From: Mycobacteroides chelonae
GTDB taxonomy: Bacteria; Actinomycetota; Actinomycetes; Mycobacteriales; Mycobacteriaceae
Direction: 5' to 3'
Assembly (NCBI GenBank): GCA_014204435.1
Contig: JACHLF010000003.1
Location: forward strand, 62,001-126,000
Length of the DNA: 64,000 nt
This document shows positions 26,578 to 35,715 of the stretch, piece after piece. The notes below the pieces were generated by a model. It saw only the letters and a list, made by a program, of their open reading frames with translations. It made no database searches and was not told the origin of the DNA. Both the position numbers and the translations under genes were made by a program. How positions within the stretch are numbered: position 1 is the stretch's first letter; each line of letters begins with the position of its first letter.

Positions 26578-28131
26578 CTAGGCCGGGCAGAACGTGTCGG
26601 TCTCCGGGAGCTTTCCGTCGTTGAGGTAGGTCAGGGCGGGCGGCTGTGCGCACGGGGTGTAGACGATGGCGCCGTGGCCGATGCCCTGCCACATGACGCG
26701 CTTGCTGGCCGCCTTGGCGTTGATGATCACCGCGGCGGTTGCCGAGACGCCTTCGCTGCCGGAGATCGGATCGTGTTGCCCGCCGAGGATCAGCACATTG
26801 ATCTTCAGGTCCTGCGGTGGGTTCGGCTTGGAGCCGCTGGGCCACTGCAGACAGTTCACCAATTCCAGCGCGGAGGTGCGACCGAACAGCGGGTACTGCT
26901 TGCCCCAGGCCACTATCAGCTCGCGCACCCGGTCGGGGGTAGGGCGGGCCAGCGCGTCGCTGCAGGAGTTGACGAACTGGCCATCGGAATCGCGCAGCGC
27001 ATTGGCCCGGTCCACCAGCGGGGTGAGCGCGGCGCTGTCGGGACCGCGCGCCGCGTTGAGCGCGTTCGCAAGGTTCTGCACAACGGCCGTGTCGTCGCCG
27101 ATCGGATACGCCAATGCCGTGGTGATCGCCCTGATGACCATCGCCCGGGACCATGGAAGGCCACCGTTTTGGGCGCGGTTTAACAAGTCGCCCACGGCCC
27201 CGGTGGGATCGGGCCCTAGCGGGCAGTTGTTGGCCAGGCACTGCGCGGCGAAGGCGTCGAATGCCGACTGCTGGCCCTTGAGCCGCTGTTCGGCCGCGGC
27301 CTCCGCGGCGATATCGGCGGCTACCGGAGAGTCGAGCATCAGCCGGGCCACCTTGTTGGGATGGGATCCGGCGTAGGCTAGGGCAACCCGGGCACCGCTG
27401 CCGATGCCGAGCAGCGCCAGATTCGGCACATCCCATTGGGCGCGCAGCGACTCCAGATCCTCGGCGGCATGCGCGTCGTTGTAGGCGGAGTCGCCGGGGG
27501 AGATGGTGTCGGTGCAGTTGGTCGTGGCCGTCTCGACGATCTTGCCCAAGCTCGCGACCGGGTCATCGCCACCGCGGTTCTGCGCCTGGTCTCGCATGTC
27601 CCGCATGTCCCAGGTGTCGCGGCACGTGATGGCGTCGGATCGGCCGATGCCGCGGCGGTCGACGGCCACCACGGGACGCTGCTTGAGCACCTGGGCTCCC
27701 GGGCCGTTGAGCCACGTCGCCAGCTGCACGGAGGACGGCAGATCGGACCCGGTGGTGAAGACCAGCGGGCCGGCATCGGCGGGGGTCTGCGAGGTCTTGG
27801 CTCGCACCGCGCCCAGAGTCACGCTGCCTGGCGCGCCGTTGATCGGGTCCAGCGGAGCCTTGTATTCGGCACACTCGAGGGTGAACGTCGGCGAGGTGGT
27901 GATGTTGGCGCTGGCGAGCACGTCGCGAGTGCAGTCCTGCCAGGACAGGTCGACCTTGGGCTTGTCGATCGACGGGGGGCCGCTCGGTGGCGGTGCCGCG
28001 GAGGGGCCGGCATTTCCGTGACCCTCGTCCATCGCAAAATGCGGTCCCGCCGAGGGGCCGGGGGCACACCCAGCCGTCACCCCCGTCAGCAGCAGGGCAA
28101 CCGTCATCGCCCCCGTCAGCCGTGCACGCAT
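26578..28131 (-). CDS. Secreted alpha/beta hydrolase, TAP-like lipoprotein
   Basis: A 517-aa exported hydrolase of the tripeptidyl-aminopeptidase-like family. The signal peptide ends in lipobox GVTAGC (Cys about 22). The nucleophile elbow reads LLGIGSGARVALAY (GxSxG), with an acid in LILGGQHDPISG and the histidine in GIGHGAIVYTP, in a TAP-like C-terminal domain. Several cysteine pairs suggest disulfides. The orthologue by position is Rv2672, described as a secreted hydrolase/protease. Start ATG 28131 gives a clean signal peptide. It is 28 bp downstream of the RibD-like gene. Confidence 0.88.
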   Translation of the reverse strand: MRARLTGAMTVALLLTGVTAGCAPGPSAGPHFAMDEGHGNAGPSAAPPPSGPPSIDKPKVDLSWQDCTRDVLASANITTSPTFTLECAEYKAPLDPINGAPGSVTLGAVRAKTSQTPADAGPLVFTTGSDLPSSVQLATWLNGPGAQVLKQRPVVAVDRRGIGRSDAITCRDTWDMRDMRDQAQNRGGDDPVASLGKIVETATTNCTDTISPGDSAYNDAHAAEDLESLRAQWDVPNLALLGIGSGARVALAYAGSHPNKVARLMLDSPVAADIAAEAAAEQRLKGQQSAFDAFAAQCLANNCPLGPDPTGAVGDLLNRAQNGGLPWSRAMVIRAITTALAYPIGDDTAVVQNLANALNAARGPDSAALTPLVDRANALRDSDGQFVNSCSDALARPTPDRVRELIVAWGKQYPLFGRTSALELVNCLQWPSGSKPNPPQDLKINVLILGGQHDPISGSEGVSATAAVIINAKAASKRVMWQGIGHGAIVYTPCAQPPALTYLNDGKLPETDTFCPA

Positions 28132-28159
28132 GCCGACCACAGTATCGGGTGAATGTTGG

Positions 28160-28942
28160 CTAAGCCCGTACGTGCCGCGTGAACAGGTAGCCGTCGGCAT
28201 CGCCCAGTAGCAACACCCGTTGCCACGCGGTGAGCACGTCGGAGTGGCTCGACGCGATGCGGGACCCGTCGCCGCCCACGGTGGTGGGTGCGGTGGTCAG
28301 GCACAGCTCGTCGACGAGTTGCGCCGACAGCAGGCTGCCGAGCAGGGACGGGCCTCCCTCACACAGCACCCGGGACAGGCCCCTGCCGTGCAGCGTCGCC
28401 AGCGCGGCGTGCAGGTCGATCTTTCCGCCGTGGTCGGCCACTAGAACCTGTGCACCCGGTACGCGGGATGCGACGTTCGCTGCGCCCGAGTCGGAGGTCA
28501 CGACTATGGGTGCGACCTCCGACTCGTTGAACAGGGGAATGCTCGGGTCGACCGCACCCGAGCCTGTGACCACGGCAATTACCGGAACCTCACCCTGTCC
28601 GCGGGCCTGGCGGCGATGGCGCAGACCTACCGGCAGGTGTGCACCGTGGTAGCGCTCGGCGCGCACGGTGCCCGATCCGACGAGAATCACATCGGCATTT
28701 GCCCGCATCGCCGCGAACACCGCCCGGTCGCCATCGCTGCCGAGCCCGCCCGACAATCCGGCTATCGTCGCGGCACCATCCAGGCTGCCAATCATGTTGG
28801 CGCGCAAATAGAGTCCGTTGCTCGACGGGTAGTCATAGAGGTCGACCAGCTCGCCAGAATCCACCGGTATCCCGGTGGTCAGCTGTGTGAGCTGCATCCC
28901 AGCCGGGCCCCGAATCGCCTGTTCACCGTCACTATCGGCCAC
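28160..28942 (-). CDS. RibD C-terminal-type pyrimidine reductase family protein
   Basis: A 260-aa protein of the RibD_C / dihydrofolate-reductase-like fold. Segments typical of the family are LRANMIGSLDGAAT, DVILVGSGTVRAE and LSRVLCEGGPSLLGSLL (NADPH site). There is no deaminase domain, so it is not a full bifunctional RibD. The M. tuberculosis orthologue Rv2671 can act as an alternative dihydrofolate reductase and affects antifolate susceptibility. It is divergent from the ZapE gene and followed closely by the hydrolase gene. Confidence 0.88.
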   Translation of the reverse strand: MADSDGEQAIRGPAGMQLTQLTTGIPVDSGELVDLYDYPSSNGLYLRANMIGSLDGAATIAGLSGGLGSDGDRAVFAAMRANADVILVGSGTVRAERYHGAHLPVGLRHRRQARGQGEVPVIAVVTGSGAVDPSIPLFNESEVAPIVVTSDSGAANVASRVPGAQVLVADHGGKIDLHAALATLHGRGLSRVLCEGGPSLLGSLLSAQLVDELCLTTAPTTVGGDGSRIASSHSDVLTAWQRVLLLGDADGYLFTRHVRA

Positions 28943-28975
28943 AAAGAGATCTCAGCACGCCGTTACGCTGCCCGT

Positions 28976-30022
28976 GTGACTGATCCGCAATCCGGTGCCA
29001 CTTTGTCCCTTCAGCACCTTGCCGACCGGCACCCCACCGTCTCCAACGAGCGGCTGATCGCCCAGCTGGTGCCGCCGCCGACATTCACCTCGGTGAGCTT
29101 CGACTCTTACCGGCCGGACCCCAACGAACTGACGCAGGCGGCGGCGGTGGAATCCTGCCGCGCCTTCGCGCAGGAGGCGACGACTCGTCGCGCCGGCAAG
29201 AAGAAGCTGTTCGGCAAGCGCGAGGTGCTGCCCGGGGTCGGTATCTACCTCGACGGCGGCTTCGGTGTCGGCAAGACCCACCTGTTGGCCTCGATCTATC
29301 ACACCGTGCCCGGCCCGAAGGCGTTCGCGAGCTTCGGTGAGCTGACTCAGGTGGCGGGGGTTTTCGGCTTCCTGGAGTGCATTGAGCTGCTCTCCGATTA
29401 CACGGTGGTGTGCATCGACGAGTTCGAACTGGACGACCCGGGCAACACCACATTGGTGTCCCGCCTGCTCTCGGAGCTGGTCGCACGTGGGGTGTCGATC
29501 GCCGCCACCTCGAACACGCTGCCCGAGCAGCTCGGCGAGGGCCGCTTCGCCGCGCAGGACTTCCTGCGTGAGATCGCCGCGTTGTCGGCCATCTTCAACA
29601 CGGTGCGCGTCGAGGGCCCCGACTACCGACACCGTGACCTGCCGCCGGCCCCCGAACCGCACACCGATGAGCAGCTTCGCGAGTTGGCGGCCTCGATCGA
29701 CGGCGCTACCTTTGACCAGTTCGAGGATCTGTGCCGCCATTTGGCGAGCATGCATCCGTCGCGCTATTTGACGCTGATCGAAGGCGTGTCCGCCGTCTTC
29801 GTCGCGGGCGTGGAGCAGGTGCACGATCAGGCGGTGGCGCTGCGGATCGTGGCCCTGACCGACCGCCTCTACGACGCCGGTATCCCGGTGCAGGCCTCGG
29901 GGGCGAAGCTAGACACCATCTTCGACGACGAGATGGTCGCCGGCGGGTTCCGCAAGAAGTACCTGCGTGCCACCTCGCGGCTGCTGGCGCTTAGCGCGGC
30001 GCCGCTACCGAACACTGCATGA
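28976..30022 (+). CDS. zapE: ZapE/AFG1-family P-loop ATPase
   Basis: A 348-aa ATPase with Walker A GGFGVGKTH at residues 94-102, Walker B VVCIDEFEL at about 144-152 and a sensor segment SIAATSNTLPEQLGEGRF. E. coli ZapE associates with the division ring, and AFG1 relatives act in mitochondrial protein quality control. In mycobacteria the role is unproven (Rv2670c). The GTG start at 28976 follows 33 bp after the divergent reductase gene. Its last 32 bases overlap the convergent GNAT gene. Confidence 0.9.
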   Translation: MTDPQSGATLSLQHLADRHPTVSNERLIAQLVPPPTFTSVSFDSYRPDPNELTQAAAVESCRAFAQEATTRRAGKKKLFGKREVLPGVGIYLDGGFGVGKTHLLASIYHTVPGPKAFASFGELTQVAGVFGFLECIELLSDYTVVCIDEFELDDPGNTTLVSRLLSELVARGVSIAATSNTLPEQLGEGRFAAQDFLREIAALSAIFNTVRVEGPDYRHRDLPPAPEPHTDEQLRELAASIDGATFDQFEDLCRHLASMHPSRYLTLIEGVSAVFVAGVEQVHDQAVALRIVALTDRLYDAGIPVQASGAKLDTIFDDEMVAGGFRKKYLRATSRLLALSAAPLPNTA

Positions 30023-30530
30023 CGTAGTCGTTTTCCAGGCGCTCGCCCACCTGGAAGGTCTTGATGCCGCTGCGGCTGAAGCCGTGCTTGGTGTAAAAGC
30101 GTTGTGCGCGTTCGTTTTCCTGGTTGACGCCCAGCCACACTCCGGTTGCCCCGAGCGTGGCGGCCTCGGTGAGGGCCGCGGTCATCAACGCTGCCGCCAC
30201 CCCGGCCTGGTGGAATTCGGGCAGCACGTACATCTTGGAGAGCTGTACCGCGGGCCGCAGCGTCACCGCGCGCTGCACATCGGGATCGTCGGCGACGCCG
30301 TCGACGAGCATCGCGTACCCGACGATCGCCGCATCGTCCTGGCGTGCCACCAATACCCGGTTGTCGCGGATGTATTCGTCGAACTGGATCGCGGTGAGAT
30401 TGGTCGCGATGAACGCCGCGATATCCTGCGGCGTCGACGACGGGGGACATGCGAGCGGGAAGGTCCGGGCGGCGACTGCCGCGACTGCGGTGCTGTCGGC
30501 GACCGTCGCGACGCTGACCTGAATCGGCAT
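29991..30530 (-). CDS. GNAT-family N-acetyltransferase
   Basis: A 179-aa protein with the GNAT fold. The acetyl-CoA-binding motif A region reads SKMYVLPEFHQAGVAAALM (the usual Q/RxxGxG/A), followed by GATGVWLGVNQENERAQRFYTKHGF, the classic beta-5/alpha-4 block. The substrate is unknown. It corresponds by position to Rv2669. ATG 30530 (MPIQVSVATVADS) is the chosen start. It is convergent with and slightly overlapping zapE. Confidence 0.85.
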   Translation of the reverse strand: MPIQVSVATVADSTAVAAVAARTFPLACPPSSTPQDIAAFIATNLTAIQFDEYIRDNRVLVARQDDAAIVGYAMLVDGVADDPDVQRAVTLRPAVQLSKMYVLPEFHQAGVAAALMTAALTEAATLGATGVWLGVNQENERAQRFYTKHGFSRSGIKTFQVGERLENDYVMQCSVAAPR

Positions 30531-30594
30531 GATCGGCAGGCTACCTATACTTGGCCCGGTTCCAGACCCTTGCGACCTACAGGAGGAGCACCAC

Positions 30595-31350
30595 ATGACG
30601 CGGCGCGTGACGGCCTTTGGCGAGATTCGTGACGCGGTGGTGGGGCAGAGCCTTCGCACACTGGCCCGCACCACCCCGTGGGTGGAAAGCGAACTGGTGG
30701 GCATCGCACAGGTGGTCAAGCCGGGTGACGTGTGCATCGACGTCGGTGCGGCCGCGGGCTTCTACACCGCGGAGCTGGCGCGCCTGGTGGGTGCAGATGG
30801 TCTGGTCTACAGCCTGGAGCCGCTGCGGTTCGCGCATGCCACCTCCTCGGCGGCGCTGGGCCTGCGCAGCGCGCAGAATGTGCGCCGCCATGCCGTCGCG
30901 CTCGGCACCAACATCGGCGAGCAGGTCATGAGCGTTCCGCTGCGCAACGGCAAGCCCATCACCGGGCGGTCCTTTGTCGACGCCGGAGCTGACGGGCTGG
31001 GTTCCAACGCCGAGTTCGACGAGCACATCCGGGTGGTCGTGGACACCGAGAGTTTCGACAGGTTCTGCGAACGCCTGAACATCACGCGGATCGACTTCGT
31101 AAAGATCGACGTCGAGGGCGCCGAACTCGATGTGCTGGTCAGCGGTGAGAAGACGATCGAGCGGAGGCGCCCGGCGATGATGCTGGAGGTCGAGGACCGT
31201 CACATGGAGCGCTTCGGGCGCACCGCTGAGGACATCGTCGCGTGGTTCGCGGCGCGGGACTACCGGATGTCGGTGTGGAGCGCCGACTCGTGGCGGCCGG
31301 TGCAGCAGGTCACCGAGACCTTCCGGAACTACTTGTTCCAACCCCGCTGA
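30595..31350 (+). CDS. FkbM family methyltransferase
   Basis: A 251-aa class I SAM methyltransferase: motif I VCIDVGAAAGFYTAELARLV (about residues 45-64), acidic residue in YSLEPLRFA, and the FkbM-type motif DFVKIDVEGAELDVLVSGE (about 165-183). The family methylates hydroxyls of sugars or polyketides. An excellent Shine-Dalgarno AGGAGGAG lies seven bases before ATG 30595. The neighbours give no clear substrate. It is an accessory gene outside the M. tuberculosis-like block. Confidence 0.85.
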   Translation: MTRRVTAFGEIRDAVVGQSLRTLARTTPWVESELVGIAQVVKPGDVCIDVGAAAGFYTAELARLVGADGLVYSLEPLRFAHATSSAALGLRSAQNVRRHAVALGTNIGEQVMSVPLRNGKPITGRSFVDAGADGLGSNAEFDEHIRVVVDTESFDRFCERLNITRIDFVKIDVEGAELDVLVSGEKTIERRRPAMMLEVEDRHMERFGRTAEDIVAWFAARDYRMSVWSADSWRPVQQVTETFRNYLFQPR

Positions 31351-31378
31351 TTGTCTGCTCGCGGTGAGAACTGAAGAA

Positions 31379-31873
31379 CTACAGGTCCCACTGGGCCAGG
31401 TGGACCTGGGTCTGGGCCGACCGCAGCACGATGTGGCGCACCGGTCCCCGGTAGACGTCCCAGTAGACGGCACCGCTCACGGTGGAGCCCTGCGGCGCAT
31501 TGCGCAGCGCGTAGTTCAGGTCGTCTGGCTCATCGGTGCGCTGCGGCTCATAGGCATCACCGGTCTCCGGTGAGATACCGCCGAGCTTGAGTGCCATCAA
31601 CAGCGCGTACGCGTTGGGCACCTTGGTGGGCCGAATGGTGACGTTGGCCTTCCAGATCATGCCGCGCGGGGGAGCCATGCCGGCCGGCACGCCAGTGGGC
31701 TCGATGTTGTGCACGGTGACATCGGCGCCGATCGTGCCGTAGTCGAAGTGCAGCGTCTCGCCGATGTGCCCGATGGGGGTGATGCGGTCGGGCTGCGCGG
31801 ACGCCACCGGCGCCAAGGCCACGGCGATGGCGGCGAGAACGGCGATGAGCTGGAGGGCAGGGCGTAGACGCAC
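31379..31873 (-). CDS. Secreted DUF1942/MPT63-family protein
   Basis: A 164-aa exported protein: signal peptide LRPALQLIAVLAAIAVALAP ending at AxA (VASA, cleavage about residue 26), then an immunoglobulin-like beta domain with TPIGHIGETLHFDYGTIG, GADVTVHNIEPTGVP and a C terminus QVHLAQWDL. This matches the DUF1942 family of MPT63, an abundant secreted antigen of unknown function. The start is GTG 31873, which gives a compact signal peptide; the frame is open far upstream without signal features. Confidence 0.85.
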   Translation of the reverse strand: MRLRPALQLIAVLAAIAVALAPVASAQPDRITPIGHIGETLHFDYGTIGADVTVHNIEPTGVPAGMAPPRGMIWKANVTIRPTKVPNAYALLMALKLGGISPETGDAYEPQRTDEPDDLNYALRNAPQGSTVSGAVYWDVYRGPVRHIVLRSAQTQVHLAQWDL

Positions 31874-32006
31874 CCAGCGATCTTGGCACACGCGGTGCGG
31901 GGGGCCGGTGGCGCATCGGCTCTTGGGCATTCGCCCGGACTGGCGGCTCTGACGACCTACGATGTCCTGATTGGTGCGGGCCGCCGAGCCGGAGGGGACG
32001 TGAAGA

Positions 32007-33029
32007 ATGCGCGTATTGGTCACCGGCGGTACCGGATTCGTGGGCGGTTGGACAGCGAAGGCTATCGCCGACGCCGGGCATCAGGTCCGTTTTCTGGTGC
32101 GTAAGGAAGCGCGCCTGCATACCACGGTGGCCACTCTCGGCGTCGACGTGTCCGACTACGCCGTCGGCGATATCACCGATCGGAGCTCGGTCGAGGCCGC
32201 GCTCGACGGGTGCGACGCGGTGCTGCACAGCGCCGCTATGGTCAGTACCGACCCTAAAGAGGCCGAGCCGATGATGGCCATCAACCTCGAGGGGACCCGT
32301 AACGTGCTCGGCACGGCGGTTAACCGGGACCTCGATCCGATCGTGCACGTTTCGAGCATCACCGCGCTGTTCCGGCCGGGCCTGGAAACGTTCGACGCGG
32401 GCCTGCCGGCGGCCGGTGGCAGCGACGGATACGGTCAGTCGAAGGCGCGGGTCGAGTTGTACGTGCGCGAATTGCAGGATTTCGGCGCACCGGTCACCAT
32501 CACCTATCCGGGAATGGTGCTGGGGCCACCCGTCGGTGATCAGTTCGGTGAGGCCGCCGAGGGCGTGCGCTGGGCGCTGTTGATGCGGTCGGTGCCGGGG
32601 CGCAGCGCGGCATGGTTGGTGGTCGATGTCCGCGACCTCGCCGTTCTGCATGCCGCGTTGTTGGCCCCGGGGTGTGGTCCGCGGCGCTACACCGCCGGCG
32701 GTCATCGGCTGGAGGTCGACGAGTTGGTGGATCTGCTGACCGATACCGCCGGCATCACCGTGCTGGCCGTTCCGGTGCCGGACTCGGTGCTGCGTGCGGC
32801 GGGCACGGTGATGGATCAGGTCAGCCGCTACGTGCCACTGGGGACTCCTGTGACCGAGGCGGGCATGCAGTACTACACGCAGATGCCTGCCTCGGACGAC
32901 ACCCCGAGTGAGCGCGAGCTCGGTGTCACCTATCGCGATCCGCGGGAAACCTTGGCTGACACTATCGTCGCCTTGCGTGCTCAGCAGGCGCACTCGAAAC
33001 TGTTTGGCTTATGGCCCTTCTCCGAATAG
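32007..33029 (+). CDS. NAD(P)-dependent epimerase/short-chain dehydrogenase
   Basis: A 340-aa extended-SDR protein. The Rossmann motif MRVLVTGGTGFVGGWTAKAI opens the chain, the catalytic Tyr/Lys are in DGYGQSKARVELY, and VHVSSITALF holds the serine. Extended SDRs reduce or epimerise sugars, ketones or steroids, and nothing here fixes the substrate. Its end overlaps the following SRPBCC gene by 19 bases on the same strand, so the two form an operon. Confidence 0.88.
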   Translation: MRVLVTGGTGFVGGWTAKAIADAGHQVRFLVRKEARLHTTVATLGVDVSDYAVGDITDRSSVEAALDGCDAVLHSAAMVSTDPKEAEPMMAINLEGTRNVLGTAVNRDLDPIVHVSSITALFRPGLETFDAGLPAAGGSDGYGQSKARVELYVRELQDFGAPVTITYPGMVLGPPVGDQFGEAAEGVRWALLMRSVPGRSAAWLVVDVRDLAVLHAALLAPGCGPRRYTAGGHRLEVDELVDLLTDTAGITVLAVPVPDSVLRAAGTVMDQVSRYVPLGTPVTEAGMQYYTQMPASDDTPSERELGVTYRDPRETLADTIVALRAQQAHSKLFGLWPFSE

Positions 33030-33442
33030 AGCGCGTCAGCGCGCTGCCCGCCGACGAGGCGTTTGCCCGGATCACCGACTGGTCGCGGCACAGCGAGCAC
33101 ATTCCGTTGACGAGTGTCCTCGTGACCAACGCCTCGTCTGCGGGTGTCGGCACCACCTTTGTCGGCCGAACGAGATTGGGGAGCATCGGTTTTGACGACC
33201 CGATGACTGTCACTCGGTGGGAGCCGCCGCAGGGCGGCGGTCTCGGTCGTTGCCGGTTGGAGAAGACGGGGCAGCTGATCCTGGGATGGGCCGAGATCGA
33301 GGTGCGCCAGCAGGACACCGGCTCGCGTGTGGTATGGACCGAAGATGTGAGTGTCCGGGGTCTACCGCGCGTTTTCGACCGCTTGACCAAGGTCGGCGGG
33401 CAGTGGATGTTCGGCCGCGCCCTCGACGGACTGCTGCGCTAG
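33011..33442 (+). CDS. SRPBCC (START-like) family protein
   Basis: A 143-aa polyketide-cyclase/START-like domain protein: an N-terminal strand (LLRIERVSALPADEAFARI), the helix-strand region RHSEHIPLTSVLVT, VGRTRLGSIGFDD, and the long C-terminal helix FDRLTKVGGQWMFGRALDGLL. Such proteins bind hydrophobic ligands in a helix-grip cavity. It overlaps the SDR gene upstream (19 bp) and its stop overlaps the convergent AarF-type gene by four bases. Confidence 0.85.
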   Translation: MALLRIERVSALPADEAFARITDWSRHSEHIPLTSVLVTNASSAGVGTTFVGRTRLGSIGFDDPMTVTRWEPPQGGGLGRCRLEKTGQLILGWAEIEVRQQDTGSRVVWTEDVSVRGLPRVFDRLTKVGGQWMFGRALDGLLR

Positions 33443-34809
33443 CGGGAGGCGCGCCACTGCGCGATAGCTTGTCCGATCTCGGTGGCGGGCGGCTCGCCGT
33501 AGATCCATTCGCGGGCGATGCGATGCCAGTTGCCGGTGACGTTGAGCTGACCCAGGACGCCAAAGGTGTAGAAATCGGCACGGCGCGAGAAGATGTGTTC
33601 CGGCGGCAGGTTTTGGCGGCGCATGCCCGAGAACTCGCTGGACCGTGGGTCAACCGCGAGAATCATTGCACTGGAGGCAATTTCCGGAGTGATGGTCATT
33701 TCTTCGTCGACCAAGTTCCAACCCGACGCCGCGTGGCAATACTCCAGACAGTCCTGAGGGGTGACGTCGGCATAGGGATCGATGATCCCGCGACCCACCA
33801 TCGCCTTGTGCATGTCTTCGGCGCGCCCCTCGGTGGCGGCACGCATGATCTGCCGTTCGAACTCCACATGTTCGGGGTCCATCCGGTTGTACAACCCGAA
33901 ATCCACGAATCCGACAGTGCCGTCGGAGGTGCGCAAGATGTTGCCCGGGTGAGGGTCTCCGCAGAAGTCGTTGTCCTGGAACAGCGAGCCGATGTAGAAG
34001 CGGAAGATGAGCTCTCCGATGCGGTTGCGTTCTTCGTCGGCGAGCGTCTGCATGTAGGGGAAGGATTCGCCGTCTAGGAATTCTGTCACCAGGATCTGTG
34101 AGGTGCACAGTTCCGGTATGCAGTCGGGAATGACGATAAACGGATGTCCCCGATAGCGTTCGGCGATCTCGTGTTGGGTACGCGCTTCGCGGGGGTAGTC
34201 AAGCTCGCTTTCCAAGTTCATGGAGATCTCGTCCATGAAGGCCGAATTGGACAGCGTGGGTAGCGCTTTGCGCCAGAACTTGGTGAACAGGGCGAGGTTC
34301 TGCATATCCGCGCGCACCGCTTCGTCCACCCCGGGATACTTGACTTTGACGGCGACCTTGCGTCCGTCCTTCAGGACGGCTCGGTAGACCTGCCCGATGG
34401 ACGCGGCGGCGACAGGGGTTTCGTCGAAGTCGCTGAAGTTTTTGCCCAGCTTTCCCAGGTTGGATTCGATGATCGGGCGCATCACCGAAAACGGTTCGCG
34501 TGGCGCCTGATCGCGCAACCGGGCCAGCTTCTGGCGGAAGCGTTCGCGGTGAGCTTCCGGCACCATGTCGACTTCGAGCATCGAGAGCAATTGGCCGAGC
34601 TTCATCGCCGAACCCTTGAGGCTGCCCAGCACGGTCACGAGCTGATCGGCGGCCTGCAGTGTCGATCGTTCCGCCAGGAGCTCACGTGCCTGCTCGGATC
34701 GTCCGATCACGGAGAGCCGGTTGCTTGCGGTGCGCACGGCTTGCTCGGCAGCCAGCTTGCCCAGCGCGCGGCCACGGGTGATGCGTGCCAGGGGGATGCG
34801 GTCGGTCAT
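33439..34809 (-). CDS. AarF/UbiB/ABC1-family atypical kinase
   Basis: A 456-aa ABC1-family protein. Signature elements are the KxGQ motif (SAMKLGQLLSM, about residues 60-70), the A-rich loop AAASIGQVYRAV, the ion-pair lysine in VAVKVKYPG, the catalytic block FCGDPHPGNIL, and FVDFGLYNRM (the DFG equivalent). Bacterial members support quinone or lipid metabolism with unusual ATPase activity. It lacks obvious C-terminal membrane helices. ATG 34809 overlaps the stop of the TetR gene (ATGA), so it is coupled to that regulator. Confidence 0.92.
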   Translation of the reverse strand: MTDRIPLARITRGRALGKLAAEQAVRTASNRLSVIGRSEQARELLAERSTLQAADQLVTVLGSLKGSAMKLGQLLSMLEVDMVPEAHRERFRQKLARLRDQAPREPFSVMRPIIESNLGKLGKNFSDFDETPVAAASIGQVYRAVLKDGRKVAVKVKYPGVDEAVRADMQNLALFTKFWRKALPTLSNSAFMDEISMNLESELDYPREARTQHEIAERYRGHPFIVIPDCIPELCTSQILVTEFLDGESFPYMQTLADEERNRIGELIFRFYIGSLFQDNDFCGDPHPGNILRTSDGTVGFVDFGLYNRMDPEHVEFERQIMRAATEGRAEDMHKAMVGRGIIDPYADVTPQDCLEYCHAASGWNLVDEEMTITPEIASSAMILAVDPRSSEFSGMRRQNLPPEHIFSRRADFYTFGVLGQLNVTGNWHRIAREWIYGEPPATEIGQAIAQWRASR

Positions 34810-35543
34810 GAGACTCCGTCGCGTGTACTCGTGAATGCCAGGTGCAAGGGCTGATCGGGATCGAGGGTCAGTCCGTTGAACTCGGCAATCGATGCCGCGA
34901 GTCCGGACAGCACGGTGGTCAGGTACTCCACGAACTTGTCGATGGACATCGGCTCGGCGCGCAGCAGATTGGGGCCCAGGAACCATTCGGTGGCGGTGCC
35001 GATGGCGCCGGCCGCCGAGCTGATCGCCAGGTCGGCGTCGTCGATGTCGACCGTGTCGTCGTCGATCGCGTTCGACAGTATCTCGGCCATGTCGTGCGTC
35101 ATCTGCTGTGCGGTCTCCACCAGCCGTTCCGTGCCGTCAGTGGAGTTGACGAAGTGGCCGTGCACGATGAAGCGCAACACATTCGGGTGATCCGAGATCA
35201 TCTGCGCGTACTCGGTGGCGCCGTGTTGGACCAAGTCGCGGGCCGAGTCGGTCAACAGGTTGATACGCGTCGTGGCCGCGTTCCACACCAGGTCCTGCAC
35301 GCGTTCCAGGATGGCGCTGTGCAGGTCGGCCTTGTCCTCGAAGTAGCGGTACAACTTCGGTTTCGCGACACCTGCCTCGCGGGCGATATCGTCCATACTG
35401 ACCGTGGCGCCCAGACTGTCGATGGCGCGAAACGCGGCGTCCAACAACTCTTCTCGGGCAACCTTGCGCCGGTCGCCACGTCTCGCGGGTACCGGGGCGG
35501 CGTTCGACGCGATGGCTGTGCTCACACTCTCCACGCCTCTCAT
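34806..35543 (-). CDS. TetR-family transcriptional regulator
   Basis: A 245-aa TetR repressor with HTH VSMDDIAREAGVAKPKLYRY at about residues 49-68 and a helical ligand domain. ATG 35543 is used; GTG 35525 with GGAGAG nearby is an alternative. It precedes and overlaps the AarF-kinase gene, and it is divergent from the diiron hydrolase gene. A perfect 9-3-9 palindrome in the intervening region is its probable operator, so it likely controls itself, the kinase, the diiron protein and the ferredoxin. Confidence 0.9.
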   Translation of the reverse strand: MRGVESVSTAIASNAAPVPARRGDRRKVAREELLDAAFRAIDSLGATVSMDDIAREAGVAKPKLYRYFEDKADLHSAILERVQDLVWNAATTRINLLTDSARDLVQHGATEYAQMISDHPNVLRFIVHGHFVNSTDGTERLVETAQQMTHDMAEILSNAIDDDTVDIDDADLAISSAAGAIGTATEWFLGPNLLRAEPMSIDKFVEYLTTVLSGLAASIAEFNGLTLDPDQPLHLAFTSTRDGVS

Positions 35544-35641
35544 CACCAGTGATGGTACGTGTGCCCGGCCTCTGGCTCTTCGGTTCGGGCGACACACTGC
35601 TGCTGCCTATTGTGCTCACGCCGTACGGTATGGATACTAAC

Positions 35642-35662
35642 AGTAGTACTCTGAGTACTACT
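35642..35662. promoter_or_regulatory. Perfect palindromic operator between TetR and diiron-protein genes
   Basis: AGTAGTACT-CTG-AGTACTACT is a perfect inverted repeat with 9-bp arms, 54 bp before the diiron protein start and 99 bp before the TetR start. The surrounding DNA is unusually AT-rich for this genome, as expected of a promoter. The assignment to the adjacent TetR protein is an inference. Confidence 0.75.
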
Positions 35663-35715
35663 AATGAATTGCCAGGTCAGACGTCAATGAGGACGTCTAA
35701 GGAAGGAGTTCCGTC